A DNA stretch of 36,361 nucleotides from Mycobacterium sp. E787. GTDB taxonomy: Bacteria; Actinomycetota; Actinomycetes; Mycobacteriales; Mycobacteriaceae. The notes beneath the pieces were generated by a model that saw only the letters and a list, made by a program, of their open reading frames with translations, was not told the DNA's origin and did no database searches. The stretch lies in contig NZ_LZKL01000046.1 in assembly GCF_001668725.1 (NCBI RefSeq), positions 1-36,361 of the forward strand, in the 5' to 3' direction. This document shows, piece by piece, positions 36,087-36,361 of this stretch. Numbering within the stretch: position 1 is the first letter of the stretch; the number at the start of each line of letters is the position of its first letter. The position numbers were made by a program, and so were the translations under genes.

Positions 36087-36361
<275 letters not shown>

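Overview
The window is high-GC DNA from a mycobacterium, most likely a slow-growing non-tuberculous species. Two things point there: a PPE-MPTR gene at the left edge, and a gene order matching the Mycobacterium tuberculosis H37Rv block Rv0442c to Rv0469. Recognisable anchors in order are PPE (Rv0442c), a DinB-like protein (Rv0443), rskA-sigK-Rv0446c, mmpL4-mmpS4, Rv0455c, echA2, the Rv0457c peptidase, aldehyde dehydrogenase Rv0458 with Rv0459-0461, lpdC, Rv0463, Rv0464c, ramB, Rv0466, icl1, fadB2 and the start of umaA. Homologue names come from recall of that genome; no search was run.

Left part (1-8255): a 3'-truncated PPE protein, an N-acyl-D-amino-acid deacylase family enzyme, the DinB-like protein and a membrane protein. 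They are followed on the minus strand by a probable operon of a DipZ-like thiol-disulfide protein, a DUF1295 membrane protein, SigK and its anti-sigma factor RskA. In H37Rv the positions upstream of Rv0446c hold ufaA1, Rv0448c and Rv0449c. Here they are replaced by the dipZ-like gene.

Iron-export part (8282-12875): mmpS4-mmpL4, preceded by a good IdeR-box candidate, a small cysteine-rich protein with its own hairpin terminator, and the secreted Rv0455c homologue known to be needed for siderophore secretion. The TetR gene and PPE11 of the H37Rv locus are missing.

Accessory part (about 13864-25839): a small membrane protein, a proline-rich secreted and membrane-anchored protein, a small secreted protein, two translationally coupled class III nucleotide cyclases fused to P-loop NTPase regulators, and a FadD32-like fatty acyl-AMP ligase. 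These surround or interrupt the conserved peptidase gene. This is the part most different from H37Rv and contains the most interesting system, the cyclase pair.

Right part (25920-36361): conserved central metabolism. It has an aldehyde dehydrogenase operon, dihydrolipoamide dehydrogenase, the regulator RamB, a thioesterase, isocitrate lyase, a 3-hydroxyacyl-CoA dehydrogenase and a mycolic-acid methyltransferase start. TTCGCA motifs, one pair forming a perfect inverted repeat in the ramB promoter, mark likely RamB control of ramB, Rv0466 and icl1. The icl1-fadB2 gap carries three consecutive large inverted repeats. Several genes have a TAnnnT -10 element 6-7 nt before the start codon, suggesting leaderless transcripts. 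No tRNA, rRNA, CRISPR array, insertion sequence or phage gene was seen.
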